From assembly GCA_032988165.1 (NCBI GenBank), contig JANTQF010000114.1, forward strand, positions 1-64,000: a stretch of 64,000 nucleotides of DNA, in the 5' to 3' direction. Each line of letters opens with the position of its first letter. Position 1 is the first letter of the stretch. Source of the stretch: Emmonsiellopsis sp. PD_33. Taxonomy: Eukaryota > Ascomycota > Eurotiomycetes > Onygenales > Ajellomycetaceae. This document shows positions 1-12,190 of the stretch, piece after piece. Made by a program: the position numbers and the translations under genes. The notes below the pieces were generated by a model. It had not been told where the DNA came from. It saw only the letters and a program-made list of their open reading frames with translations, and did no database searches.

Positions 1-1886
1 AGTAGATAGGAAGTGAGTGGTGACTTCAAGTAGTGTAGTATGGTGTGAAAGCGGAGGCGAAGACTGGGGGAGTGGGTAAGAAGATGCTAAAATCCTAGGA
101 CAGGAGAGACGAAGTTAGGGGGGGGGGGTATGAAAAGCATGAAAACAATTGCAAAGATAAGGCGACAAATGCCATAGCGGAGGTTTTAATGTTTTCCAAG
201 TATTTGACAGCTATCAAAGTACTAGACATTGCATCGTGTAAATAAATGTGACACCCAACTGGGTGGATCTCCTTGATGGTTTGTAGACGATTATGCCCAA
301 TCGATCGATAAAGCGGACGGGTAGACTGGATCGAACCGGTTCCTGCCAACCCATGGACGAGCCATCCTTTCGTGGTATAGTGGGTTTGGGAACCCGTGGC
401 AGATAACTCATCCCAACGTTCGATATCAACATTAAAGTTGCCAATCCAAGACGCCCTGCGAGGCGTCAATGAGAGATGGAATTCCCGCCGTCGTCTTGGG
501 ATGGCATTTGTTGGCAAATACTGACATTTGAAGGGCGACAAAGGTATGGACAGGGATAATTCTGATTTGTGCGCAGGATCAAGCTTGCCAGCTCATCAAA
601 CTAAGTTAAATCTGCCCACCGCCAGTTTGAAGGCCTCCTGTTGGCAGCCTGGGGCAGACTTGGGTCGATGTACCCGCTCGATGATGCTGCCAGGTGTGGG
701 GGACGGCCTGCGATTCCCCCTGCCTCTGTTGTCGGCCAATTTGGAGGCATGCGACAACTGATGGCCGCCCCGCCCAAGGCATAAGAAGTCCGCTGAACAG
801 ACCCATCAGCAACAATTTCAATCCCAAGCGGCTGGGTTTCAGGGCCTTTATTCCCAATAAGCGTTGAACAAATATCCCCGCGCTGATTGGGCCCAATTGG
901 TGCGTGAGTGTGTTCCTGTGGCGGCTCGTGGTGCCCAAGTAGCTGTCTGACGCTGGATGCAAAGCTGCAGGCGCCCGGAAGCAAAGTCACTTCGGGTTCC
1001 TGGCCGGCAGAGTAGAGAACATTCGCGGTGGGACAGAGAATCCAGCGAAGGGGGAAATCGACGAGGATACAGCCCCCAGCCGAACAGAGGAAACTGGCAA
1101 AGCTGACCGGCGGACTGGCTGATTGGAGGCGGGAGACGCCCTGGCCGCGACAGACCAAGCCGCCTTGCCTCGCGGTGACCCGGGTGGTTCGAGCAAGACG
1201 AGAAGAAGCCCGACGACGTTGTTTGTCTTAAGTATCCGCCGTGTTGTGGAGGGAGAAAAAGCAAGTCGTGCGGACTTCCCAAAGCGGAAGCTCAACAAAG
1301 AGCCTCATCGCCTCGTCAACCTCAACCTCACTTCATCTTCAACCTCAACTTCATCCCCGACTTCACCACCAGCTTCACTCTCTCTCTCCACACGCCCGTT
1401 GCTGTCGCGATGCTGTTCTGCAGGGCCAATTGACGCGGGAGGCCCCAAACCATGCTTGCTCGGCTGTCCAACGGGCTGTGGTGCTGGCTGTCGCTCCGTC
1501 ACCAGCCATCTGAATTAATTCCGCATCGCGAGCTCATTCGACCAGCCACCGCATTCCAGTCCTACACAACGCCCCCAACGCGACTCGCCCGTCCTCCCTC
1601 CTCTTTCTAGTCCTTCTCCCTGTTCCTTGATTTTTCTGCCTCTCTGTTTTCGTTTATACATTTTGGTTTGGTTCTTTCACGCCCACGTACAAACAACTCC
1701 ACCTCCGTCCAGACCTCGCCGACTCCGCCCAGTTGAATAATAACATCACGACTCATCCTGGGCGCGATCCGCTCTTACAACCTCCTCGAACTTATTAATT
1801 ACGGTTACTCCGTGGACATCGTGCTACTAGGTCCACACCTCTTCTGAGGAGGGATCTCCACCTCAATTGCCTCCCGTTCTCTCACA
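1..1886. other. Gene-free stretch and long pyrimidine-rich leader
   Basis: I see no recognisable gene here. Several overlapping open frames exist on both strands but they resemble no family and many lack an ATG. From about 1311 to 1720 the + strand is strongly C/T-rich, with repeated CCTCAACCTCA-like and CTTCAC-like runs, as is typical of promoters and 5' untranslated leaders of filamentous fungi. It probably serves the gene starting near 1887. A small ATG-initiated frame (1452-1610, 52 codons) lies in this leader and could act as an upstream ORF. Confidence 0.5.
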
Positions 1887-4640
1887 TTGTCCTCCCCTCC
1901 GCCGACATCTCCCTTAGCCGTGTCTCCAGTTGCTCCCAGAGCATTTGACGAGCCCTACGACCTTTACGACCCGCCTACGTTAACGACCCCCCTCACACGG
2001 CAGCGCCAGCAGCTGCGCCCTGCTCAGATAAACCCTCCTCATTCCGAAATACCCCAATCGCCACGAAGATCCGTTTCTTCCACCTCTTCCAATTCCGTTC
2101 GTTCGCTGCGGAGGAGCTCAGGATTTGAAGCATTACGACCTGCTTCTCCTCACCAACGCCCCCGTCTAGCAGGAGCTGTCAGATTTGCATCCCAGCCGGA
2201 AATCGCCGAGGCAGCCCCTGCAATTGGTCACGATAGCCCCCAGCATCCCTCACTTTCGGAACCGCAACCTGTAGAGGATCGCTCAACCTACCAGAGTTCC
2301 CTCCAGCTGACCAGTGAATCATTCTGGCCTAGGCGAACAAACCGCATCTCATCACGCACTGCGTCTGCCATTCTTTGGGCGTTGGAAGAGGCTATCCGCC
2401 AGCCTTTTGTTTTCACCCCAGACCTGAGCGAACTTAACGCTTCAATGTCAGATCTAGTAGGTGGGGGGATACCACCAATGTCAACGGGCAATGGCCGGCC
2501 ACAAAATGGAAGTTCGCGACCAGTTCCCGCGCCCAGTGCGGCCCAGTCGAATCCACCCAGCGGTGTCAGGACCCCGACAGATATCATGAGACAACGTCGT
2601 GATCGCGAAGCAAGGAAGAAAGCAGAACAGGAGGCAAAGGAGAGAGAGAAGCAAGAATCGGATTGGAGATTGAAACAGGAACAGGAGTTGCAGCAGCAAC
2701 AGATTCAGCAGTTTCCCCAACCAGGGCGACAACAACCAGCTGCTGGCGTTGCCGGTGATGCCCCCGTGTCACAGAGAAGACAGGGGACAGGGGTGACGAG
2801 GCCTATCGAGCCGCAAGATCCAGGCCCCAGGCGTGACCGAACGGGCGGCGGGAGTACTTCACGAATTCCTACCGCTGCCGCTTCTGGTGGCACAACCATG
2901 ATGCAACCGACCGTTCATTCGTCTGCAGGTACGCGCCAACAAAACATCCCCGTTGAGTCCCGTGTGAGTGGCGACACGACTCAAACAGCACAACCTTCCC
3001 GCCAACGAGCGTCAACTACCTCTCAGCCGAGACCTGCCCCCGCGACCTCGCAACCAAACACCCGACCAACCACCGGAGCATGGGTTCCTCCGGCTGGTCC
3101 ATCCACACAAACAAGACCTACAGCTATGCCTGCGCATTCTGCTCCACCCCCTGAAGAACATGGGACCTCTCAGCCTCAGCAGACTCAACCTCCCCCGCAG
3201 CCCTCCGCCAGTCAACAAACCCAATCGCAGCAGCAGAATCGACCCCGAGCGGCGTTTCCTCATGCATTTGAACGTTGGGAAACCTTGTCCTCGCATTGGG
3301 AAGGGTTAACCGGATATTGGATTCGAAGATTAGAGTCAAACAATGAAGAACTAAGCCGCGATCCGCTCAACCAGCAAATGTCACGGCAGATAACTGATCT
3401 TTCTGCGGCTGGCGCGAACTTGTTCCATGCAGTGGTCGAGTTGCAACGGCTACGAGCGTCCTCCGAACGAAAATTCCAGCGGTGGTTTTTCGACACTCGT
3501 GCTGAACAAGAACGCGCCCAAGAAGTACAGGCAGAGCTGGAGCGCTTATTAAGAGCTGAGCGGCAAGCACGTGCAGAGTCAGCGACCACGCTTGCTAAGG
3601 CTGAAAGCGATAGGCTAAAAGCTGAGGAACTGGTCAGGGAAATGCGACGTGAACTACAAATATCCAAGGAGGAAGCCAGGAGAGCGTGGGAAGAATTGGG
3701 TCGAAGAGAGCAGGAAGAACGGGATCGAACAATATCTTTAAGAAATGGGGAGCCCACCATTGTCGGGGGCGTACAGGTAGTCCCAATGATGCAGTCCGCG
3801 CCAAGTAGGCAAGCCAGTACAAACCGTCCCCCAACCCGGGAGGGTCCGTATCCTGGGGGCCCCGGACCTACAACCATGGGCGGACAGACTCGTCAAGACA
3901 TCCCTGATACCGCTGAACAATACACATATGATAGTCAGGTTTCGTCCCCGACTGCCACAGATCCATTCATAGAAAAAGAACCAGGCCGGCAATTACATCA
4001 GGATCTTGGAGCTTCACCATCAAGGCAACCGCCTACTTCTGCTGCCGCTATGTCCGCAGCAAGAACTGCTACTACTCAAGCAGCCGATACCACGACCTCT
4101 GGACCATACAGTCAACCCCATCCTGCTGAGGATACTCCTAGCCGGTTCTACCAACATGAAGGGCTTGGAGTCCATGGAGTTGACTCTAGGGTCACGGAAG
4201 CCGATGAACGCTCTTATATCCCGACCAGCGAACCTGGCGGTAGTGATATCGGGTCCGAAGATTATGAAGTCGGTCCTGATGGTAGCTATAGACGGGACCC
4301 ACAGGGTCGACGAATTGTCTATCCCCGCACGATCTCCGACGACAGTGACGATTATGAGGCCCTGGAGCAATTCCCAGAAGGCGCATATGGCCAACAATAT
4401 GCCACGGTGCCTGGAGTAGAATACGGCGCGGGCCCCCCTGGTAGCTCCCCCGAAGAGGTCCACGGTGGATTTGGTCAAGGCGTTGACTATACTGGATCCG
4501 GCTGGGGACAGGGCTCGACATGGGATTCGGTGACCCCACGTCATCGTCACCCGACACGGCTTAGCGACGTGCTGGAGGAAGACGAACGAAGCCGAACAAG
4601 CCCTAGTCGGGCAAGCCAGGCGAGCCGAAGCATGCACTAA
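1887..4640 (+). CDS. Low-complexity coiled-coil protein of unknown function
   Basis: Single open frame of 917 codons with no evident intron. I do not recognise a named family. Residues 1-130 are Pro/Ser-rich and disordered. Residues about 135-190 form a more ordered block with the motif ESFWPRRTNRISSRTASAILW, which looks like a conserved core. Residues 215-450 are Gln/Pro/Thr-rich. Residues about 465-650 are helical and charged (Glu/Arg/Ala-rich heptads) and likely form a long coiled coil. The C-terminal third is Gly/Ser/Tyr-rich, with an acidic DDSDDYE stretch. The composition suggests a scaffold or cytoskeletal adaptor, but that is inference. The start is unresolved: the frame is open from 1848 but the first codon with a good fungal start context (CACA-TTG-TCC, 1883-1892) is TTG, and the first in-frame ATG is at 2445, inside the ordered block. 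Either a non-ATG start is used or an upstream exon supplies the ATG. Confidence 0.75.
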   Translation: MSSPPPTSPLAVSPVAPRAFDEPYDLYDPPTLTTPLTRQRQQLRPAQINPPHSEIPQSPRRSVSSTSSNSVRSLRRSSGFEALRPASPHQRPRLAGAVRFASQPEIAEAAPAIGHDSPQHPSLSEPQPVEDRSTYQSSLQLTSESFWPRRTNRISSRTASAILWALEEAIRQPFVFTPDLSELNASMSDLVGGGIPPMSTGNGRPQNGSSRPVPAPSAAQSNPPSGVRTPTDIMRQRRDREARKKAEQEAKEREKQESDWRLKQEQELQQQQIQQFPQPGRQQPAAGVAGDAPVSQRRQGTGVTRPIEPQDPGPRRDRTGGGSTSRIPTAAASGGTTMMQPTVHSSAGTRQQNIPVESRVSGDTTQTAQPSRQRASTTSQPRPAPATSQPNTRPTTGAWVPPAGPSTQTRPTAMPAHSAPPPEEHGTSQPQQTQPPPQPSASQQTQSQQQNRPRAAFPHAFERWETLSSHWEGLTGYWIRRLESNNEELSRDPLNQQMSRQITDLSAAGANLFHAVVELQRLRASSERKFQRWFFDTRAEQERAQEVQAELERLLRAERQARAESATTLAKAESDRLKAEELVREMRRELQISKEEARRAWEELGRREQEERDRTISLRNGEPTIVGGVQVVPMMQSAPSRQASTNRPPTREGPYPGGPGPTTMGGQTRQDIPDTAEQYTYDSQVSSPTATDPFIEKEPGRQLHQDLGASPSRQPPTSAAAMSAARTATTQAADTTTSGPYSQPHPAEDTPSRFYQHEGLGVHGVDSRVTEADERSYIPTSEPGGSDIGSEDYEVGPDGSYRRDPQGRRIVYPRTISDDSDDYEALEQFPEGAYGQQYATVPGVEYGAGPPGSSPEEVHGGFGQGVDYTGSGWGQGSTWDSVTPRHRHPTRLSDVLEEDERSRTSPSRASQASRSMH

Positions 4641-5593
4641 TTAATGAATGACTCCTTTCCTTTATTTTTGGCTAATTTTTTGTGCATAAAAGGCTGCTTT
4701 CAAAACGGCATGCATGGGTGGGGTACTGTACATCGTGTTCGCAATTCCATCTGTTTCCTGTTCGTTCGAGCGGCATAGAACTCAGCATTGGTATTCGGAA
4801 TCGAGCATCTCCTTGTCGTCTGTACTCGTGCGTCATAGATGTGTTGTTAGCTTCTCTGAGCGACTTTGCGATATTTATTGCGTTCCCCGCTATTTTCAAT
4901 TCTTCCGTGATGAGTGTCATTTGTTCATATTTGACGGCTTTTGTTTTGTCTATCCTCACGTTTCATTTCCCCTTCTACTTATTCCCCTTCAATTAATTGT
5001 ATTTGGGGGCATGTTCTGATACATTTAATCAATTTTTTTTTCTCCCTCCTTTTTTCCTCCTTTCTCTCATAAAGTTCCGACATACATATCCTCATTCATC
5101 GCCGAATCATTCCATAAATACCCGCCAACCTCAGTGAATCGGCCCATCTATGGTCTCATCCGAGCCATAAAAGCCTGCACGCATACTTTTATCCCACTTC
5201 TGCCAGCTCTGTGAAGATAGATTTTTTATTTGTTGCTTTCAGTCCAGTACAATACAGCGCAAGTACACTGCATTTTCTTATACTGATATTTGAACGTTCC
5301 CGCCTATGAATGGTGGTTATTATCTACTAATAGTGTTACAGAATTTGGTTTTAACGATTTAAATATACAGAGAGAGGCCTGTATGAAATAAACATAAGCT
5401 CAATGCTTCCTGATCCTGTTTAAATAATGTCAAGGAACGGTAGATTAGTCAGTGAATCACGTGTCCACGAGCTCTTCCAAGCTCCGACGATTTGGAAGAA
5501 ACATAACCTCATCGTCACTCATTCACAGTTCAAGCGCAGCCCAATTCCACTCATTTCGACATAAGACTGGAATTCATCTAGAGGACAACGACA
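4641..5593. other. Intergenic, 3' end of coiled-coil gene and SCO1 promoter
   Basis: No gene supported. The sequence is T-rich after the upstream stop codon (3' UTR-like). A TCACGTG E-box-like site occurs at 5457-5463, 131 bp before the SCO1 start, and may be a bHLH (Cbf1-type) site; that role is inferred only. Confidence 0.5.
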
Positions 5594-6682
5594 ATGTCCG
5601 CCTCGCCGTCCTCATTCCTGCTCCGCTGCATGCGACAGGCCTCCCGCCAGACCACACTTCCCCGACAGACACTCCACCGCTCGATTCTCCCTCAAACGAG
5701 ACCATACTCGGATAAGCGGTCACTCCAATCTCCATTCCTTCGAGCCCAATCGTCGTCGACGACGATACCAACCCGGCCTAACCGCCATGTCGCCTTGTTC
5801 TCCACATCTTCCCCGCGCCCCAAGGCCAAGACGATCCAACAGATGAAAGCCCGCGCATCGACGGGGCCGTTCTCGTGGAAGGCCGCTGCTTTGTTCATTA
5901 TAACCGGTGCGGGAATGATTGTATATTTCCGGTACGAGAAGGCGAGGCTGGAGCGGAAGCGGATTGTCGAGATGAGCAAAGGTGTGGGCAAGCCCAAAGT
6001 TGGTGGGCCATTTGTGTTGAAGGACTTGGATGGGAATGTGTTTACGGAGGAGCAATTGAAGGGGAAATATAGCTTTGTACGTGGGACCTTTCCCTGCGTC
6101 CTCTCCTGTTCTTCGATCGGCCCGCCTGCGGAAACCATTGAGATCTAACCGTAATTCCACAATCTAGGTCTACTTCGGCTTCACCCACTGCCCCGACATT
6201 TGCCCCGACGAACTCGACAAGATGGCCGCTATAATTGACCTCGTCCGAGCCAAATCTAACAACCAATCCGTTCTCCGGCCCGTATTCATCACCTGCGACC
6301 CCGCCCGCGACAGCCCCGAAGTGCTCCGCAAATACCTGGCGGAATTCCATAAGGGCATCATTGGCCTGACCGGCACGTACGAGCAGGTCAAGAACGTGTG
6401 TAAACAGTATCGCGTGTACTTCAGCACGCCAGAGAAGGTGAAGCCTGGAGAAGACTACCTGGTTGATCACAGCATTTACTTTTATCTGATGGGTATGTCA
6501 TTTCCCCACAAGAGGTTTAGGTGGACTGAAGCTAATACTGTGACCGCATAGATCCCGAAGGAGATTTCGTCGAATGTATTGGTCGCCAGGATACCCCCGA
6601 GTCGGCTTCGACCGTTATCCTAGACCACATTAAAGACTGGAAGAGAGAAGGAAAGCCCATCGACACCAGTGAAGATTCATGA
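5594..6682 (+). CDS. SCO1: SCO1 mitochondrial copper chaperone for cytochrome c oxidase
   Basis: Three exons: 5594-6076, 6168-6492 and 6552-6682, joined in phase to give 312 residues. Introns have GTACGT...CTAG and GTATGT...ATAG borders. SCO1 is an inner-membrane protein that delivers copper to the CuA centre of Cox2. Residues 1-80 are Arg/Ser-rich without acidic residues, fitting a mitochondrial presequence. One membrane segment lies at about 95-112, followed by a thioredoxin-like domain facing the intermembrane space. Copper ligands are visible: the CPDIC motif (Cys169, Cys173) and His262 in the VDHSIYFYL segment; the family motif DPARD is at 205-209. Length and layout match fungal Sco1. 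All key residues are intact. Confidence in family is very high; SCO1 versus a SCO2 paralogue cannot be separated. Confidence 0.96.
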
Positions 6683-7201
6683 GGAATCAAATAGATAATA
6701 TAGAATTGTCGAAGTCTCCGCTCTTCGGGGTGATATTTGATTTTGCTATAGGGTGGAGGGGTTACGGGATATGGAGTTGTAAGATATGCTATTGGGCCAC
6801 TACCCCTTTGAATTGATCAAGCTCTCCAGCCGAGTTTGATATTGATATTTGTGGTGAGATCTTATTGTACAGTATGAACAGATGTATAAATATTTACGGT
6901 TACTTCATCCATTTTGATCATGTAATGTCCAGTATATATTTCCATATTCTAGATCACAGCCTACTTGTTGCTCTCCTCACCAAGAACCGACTTAATCCAA
7001 GAATCCATTGATCATATATCATCACTATTTAAAAGCGCAGTGGTATCATTTTATTCACAAAAACCAGAAAAGACATCAAACCTACCAGCGGTTTGTCTCA
7101 AAAAAATCCCCCACCAACCCCAATTGAACCATAGACCTTACAATAATTAGTTTGCAAAGGGGGATCCGCCCCCCTCCCAACCATACCCATCCCCAAACCA
7201 C
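6683..7201. other. Convergent intergenic region
   Basis: AT-rich spacer between the 3' ends of SCO1 (+) and the GTPase gene (-). No gene or structured element seen. Confidence 0.5.
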
Positions 7202-8588
7202 CTAAAAGAAAATCCCCGTCGTCAGCCCAAAAAGCGTCCCAATCCCAATCCCCAACGCCGTCTTCCCAAACCCCTTCTTCCTCCTCCTCTCGACCTCCTG
7301 CTCCTCTTCCTCCACCTCCCCCTTCAACCGCTGAAAATCCACCCTCAACGCCCTCCTCCCCTCCTCCAACATGCGAATCTTCTCCTGTAACCTGGCCCTG
7401 GACTCCCTCAGCGCCCGCCCCCCATCACCACCCCCATCCCTCCGCCGCCCCGCCCCCGCATCGTCAATCTCCAGACGCAACGCTGCCATTTCCTTGGCAT
7501 ATCTATACCTCTCCTCTCTCATCTCAGAATACAATTCCTGTCCCGCCCCCGTATCGCTAAGCTGCTCCCTCTGCAAGACCATCTGCCGCTGGATATTGAG
7601 AACAATCTCACCAGACGACTTGCGCAGCAGCGCTCTTACAATCTGCTCCGCAGACCGTCTGCTACCGCTATGTCTCATCACCGTACTACCCCGCGCAAGC
7701 ATGCTATCCCAATACCCATCGCAGAGCTGTTTCTCCCGCCCCGTGCCCTCGCGGTACTCGGTCAGCTTGCCCCACATGTTCGTCGCGAGGATGGTGCTGG
7801 AGAGGCTCCCGGGGCCAACGAGCTTCTTGAACAGGCGCAGACTGCGCTGGGCGCCGCTGTGCATGCGGCGCGTGCTGATGTCGTGGAGGTAGATGAGGCC
7901 GGCTATTTTGATGTTGTGCGTGTAGAGGAGGGAGAGGAAGGAGGCGAGTGAGCGGAGGGTGACGATGTCGGTGCCGCTGGCTTCGTTGAAGCTGGGGGTG
8001 TCGAGGAGTATTATGCGCGTTTTGGGGGTGAGTTGGTAGGGGTAGATTTCTACCGATTTGGTGCCTGGGGAGGCGATGAGTAGGGGGTTCGAATTATTGA
8101 TCGTATGCATGCTGTATGGAGGGAGGGGCTTACAGCCTTTCAGACTATGCCCGATAACAGCGCTGGGGCCGTCTGCCAGAAGTGAAATGAACGTGCTCTT
8201 CCCGGATCCCGTTACACCCATGACGGGGATGACGATGTCGTCAGGCCTGGCAATCAATCACTGGGTTAGCCTAACGCCTGGGTTTCCTGAAGATGGTAGG
8301 GATTGAATTGGATATATAGGCTTACCGGAGCTGAACCTCCCGCCTTTGCTGTTGATTATAGCCATTAAATGGCATCTGCTGTGTTTGCCTTGGGGGTCTA
8401 TTCGTAAAGGGCGTCTCCGGACGGACTCCCGCCGGGGATGAAGGAGGGAACTGAACATGCGATGGACCTCCCTGCCCCGCAGGGAGCGTGTGATATGATG
8501 GACAAACAGACGGCGGCGGAGATGGTCGCGGAGAGCCAACGAAGCTGTAAGGGGGCGGAGGAGATGTCCGACCGTTTGTTGTAGACAT
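7202..8588 (-). CDS. Fungal P-loop GTPase (AIG1/G-domain type) with hydrophobic C-terminus
   Basis: Two exons on the minus strand: 8588-8326 and 8246-7202, with a GTAAGC...CCAG intron; the junction is in phase and gives 435 residues. Residues 1-87 are Pro/Ser/Gln-rich and disordered. The G domain starts at about 92: G1/Walker A GVTGSGKST (98-106) and G3 LLDTPSFNE. The segment after it (YLHDIS, ARG-rich helix, ATNMWGK) matches the fungal G-domain proteins related to AIG1/GIMAP, where the G4 motif is replaced by a T-x-M-W sequence. A charged coiled coil rich in Glu/Arg follows, and the last 22 residues are a Gly/hydrophobic segment that could insert into a membrane. Function in fungi is not established; a membrane-associated GTPase is inferred. 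The ATG at 8588 was chosen because it opens the exon that splices in phase. Confidence 0.85.
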
Positions 8589-11500
8589 GTTGAAACTCAG
8601 TCTTGCTTTCAGCTTGCCGGTAGTAGGGAGTGTAAAGGGCTTAAACGAGAGTGCCCATGAGAGTTGAAGATTTGATAGAGCACGCGAAAGAAACCAGGCG
8701 GGGAATCTCTGGGTATATTTGTCGCTGTCTTGTGGCGTTTTTTGTTAACCAGGCACTCTCTCTGCATTCGCCGGCTTTCTTCTATCGCTTAAGCCCGATC
8801 CTGCGGGGTTTTCACAACGAGTGAGTGGCTAGTAACTCTCTCTTTTGTCTCTTTGCGATCTTCTGTGGTGGGACAGGGCTGAAAAACATCCCGCTTTTGC
8901 AGGATTTGCGCCGGCAGATGTCATAGAAATAATGCCTGCACCGGCACAGCCACACTCGATGTGCCCATGACGCAGAGCACGGGTTGTCCGATTCGCGAGT
9001 ATCCTTGCCACTTGTTTTTGCGCGGGAGGATGGATGGTTGGTTTTGGTCCAATCGGTGGTGCAGAAAATCGAAATCGAGATGCAACGAATGCGAGGAGGG
9101 GGAGGAAGCCCGCCAATGGGGCCAAATAATAACGAGTTAAAGAACTGGGCCTTGATTTGGCTGCCACAAAGAACAGCCTTACAAGGCATTTCAGGGCGGC
9201 GGCCTGCAATTTCTATCTCATTATTTTTGTCTCAGGGACCTGCAGTGATGTTAGAAACCCTATTCTGGCAATGTTGCATTTTATCCCCTACCAATGCAAT
9301 GTTCAAGTTCCAATCTGGTACCCATTGCTTGGAATTGTGCAAATTATTTGTTAAACATCAGCTATGGTTCAAGAACTCAATGAATGCTCATTTGGCTCTC
9401 ACTGCATGCATAGCAGCTGTTATCTGCTGATTGCTTTGCAGCTATACATAGAAAGAAGCTTGTACATGTATTATACATGGCAATCATGACCATGGCTCCC
9501 TCCTGTTCCCTTGAGAAGGAAATCTTATTCCTGAGAGATTAATCTTAGGAGAATGTTGGCTGTTCTATACCTTGACCAAGGCAGTTATTCCTAAAAACAT
9601 ACAGGTGTTCATTAGGGCCCTACTATCCATGGGACTCTCTACTGAGTTGTCAATTCGATTGTCCCGGCTCACCAGCCAATTCTAGAGACCGCGATTAGAC
9701 GGAGAAGTTCCTACCAAACTATGCCTGGCATGCTTCTGGCACAATCCTCCAGCATGTATACACGGCTCCCTGATGTACCAATGCTATCGGATTATCTTGC
9801 TGTGAAAGAACGGGCGAAATACTTGAGCTCCTTCGACCCATATACGGCTCCGCGGTTTTGATTGGAACCCAGTACTCATGGAACCGAACCTGTCTTGGCC
9901 AGAGTGTAGCCCTTCACTATAAAAGTAATGATGACATGGCCTATCAATCACCCAAATAGTCCGGCTGTGTTCTTCGTTTTTTTACTGGTTAGAAAACGCA
10001 GTTGTTGGCTTTCAAAACTTTCAGACCCGGCCTGCAGTACTATGTTTTGGATGGGAAGATCCAGAATTGCCGCCGCTGATGATGGATCCTTTTCTACTCT
10101 TTTGTGAAAATCGGGCGGTCCAATTTACGATCCGGTTCGAGAGCTCAAATTTTGCGGGAACAGGAGTGCTGACAGAAGGAAGACTCACTTAGAACACAGA
10201 GGACTACAAGTAAACCAAGCGTTGATGACTACTACCTACAGTGTTAGCAAACTGAGCTAATTCGTACAGTTTCTTCCCATGGCATTCTGGGGCTATCCTG
10301 TTAGATGATGAAGTAGTAGACATGGATAAGACGGCTATCAAGATAATGGCAGGTAGAAAGAGAACAAATGTATGGACATTCTCCTACCTCATATCCAGGA
10401 GAAGAAATGGCTGTTGATCTGGATGCTAGTGGGGGAGATTAACCCACAGGCGGCAAAACAGCGCGTCGAGGGCTCTTGTAAAGTGATAGATCCAGAGGAT
10501 GAATGAAACCGTCACTCCTTCTAACCTGTCTAATATGCCCCTTAACAGTGCATTTTCCCAATTTAATAGATGATAACACAGCGTGACCCGTGGGTCAGGT
10601 CCGCTTAGCGCCAAACCTTAAATAAGCTTAAAGCTAGTTTCGATTGAACAAAAACATTTTCTAGAAAAACGACGACATCAGTCAGTAAGAAAAGAAACTG
10701 TCAGTTTAAGTATGCGTGAAGAATTTTCAGTTGATTAAATGTGCTGGTCAGATTCTATAATGAAGTAGTGTTGAGGGAGAGAAAGGGGATGAAGGGACCC
10801 CAAGCATGGGATGTGCGCGAACTTTTCAGGCTTACCCCAGGTCATTGGATCTTTATGCTCTGTCCACGAGCTCATGTTCTTGGGATTGATATCATATAAA
10901 ACTCACATCAAGAGTAATGACTGAGAAAACTCCCTTGTGGGGACCTTCTCACTACTACTAGTAATGATTGATCCTTGAATGGAAAGGCCAATGGGCTAGG
11001 TGAAACATCAACCCGCTGCTTTTGTTCATTAATTTGCCGGGCGCAGTATGTCATTGAATACTATGAAACTGCGTGCGTTGGAAGTAGGAGAAGTTAGGAC
11101 GGATCAACAAAGGATGGTTACAGCAGAAGTCATGGTTGGAATGACCCCAACTCCTCCCCTACTCTTTTTCTTTATTGACTGGGTAATCTCCAAATGATTT
11201 CCTAAGGGGTTTACTTCAATTTTCAAAAGACCCTGTACACTATTCAGAAGCAATGCTAGTTATTAGTCAAGCAATTCGTGGGTAATTAAATATCCCAGTT
11301 TGCCACGTCTTATTCAAGCGTTTCACTAACACCAGTAAATCCTATATTTCTCATTACCACTATCTGATGTGCGATTGCTCCCTTCAGCGTGATGTTCCCA
11401 ACTCTGGAAAGACGAAAGCCAAATATAATAAGTTCAGGGTTAGACTAGTATGTTTGTGTTGAAGTAAACACGGACTTGGCAAACGGATGCATTGAGGAAT

Positions 11501-12190
11501 AAACTAAGAATATTGAAAAGACTTGACGGCGTTGCAAGCTGGATAAGAGGAATTAGTTATCATACAGCAAAATTGAGAGCCATTCCGTTTATCCTTCATA
11601 ATGTTCTCACATACGGAGTACTTGACGAGCCTTGCCTTTGTTGTATATTATCTTGCTCATGTCAGGAATAAGTGGTCGCCATACCAAGGTGAACCTATTG
11701 TGGTCGAACAGTTTTCCGGGCTCAACTGTATGGTCAGGTGACAACCCAGCCAGAGGGCGTGCGTTCGAGTCGGGCTGAGGTCATGGCACAATACGGATAT
11801 CGAATATATCTACCCAACGTGGGTTTACGCGCTCAATCGGAGTGCAGTGCCGAGAAAAAATGACAGAAATAGCCATGTCACGCTAAGAAGCCTATTCTGA
11901 GGGGGTATGTCGAGATAAGACCGCCACGTCGAAGGTCACCTTTTTTTGTCGCTGAATATTATGCAGCAATATTGATTTTCAATTTTTTGTCTTTGTTTTT
12001 TTTACACTTTGTGAAGCCGGTGAGAGCGTTATCAATTCCCGGATATACATCCCGGCCTATATGTACCTACTAGTACCTCTCCTAGAGGGGATATAAGACG
12101 AAAAAGAACATAAAAGCCGTAAATATAAGGACAAGATTGTTTCCATCCTCCACCTATCCCCTCCTCTCCATTATAATATTCATCCCTTCC
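8589..12190. other. 3.6 kb without a supported gene
   Basis: Open frames on both strands are short or begin with non-ATG codons, and none resembles a known family. AT content rises from about 9.2 to 12.1 kb. One TACGGAGTA motif at 11612-11620. The segment next to 8589 is presumably the promoter of the GTPase gene; the part ending near 12,190 is downstream of the molybdopterin synthase gene. Confidence 0.45.

Noticed and set aside
325..350. GGTTCGATCC, a tRNA B-box-like sequence on the minus strand
   Set aside because: The flanking bases do not form a T-arm stem and no acceptor stem or A box could be found.
95..1513. Overlapping frames of 60-185 codons on both strands in the first 1.5 kb
   Set aside because: They overlap each other, several start at non-ATG codons, and none has family-like motifs.
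8812..9430. Frames of about 125-148 codons on both strands near 9 kb
   Set aside because: The + strand frame begins with TTG; the minus frames overlap in two registers; none resembles a family.
11690..11800. GTTCGAGTC with partial stem, possible tRNA
   Set aside because: T-stem has a G-G mismatch and no matching 5' acceptor strand is present.
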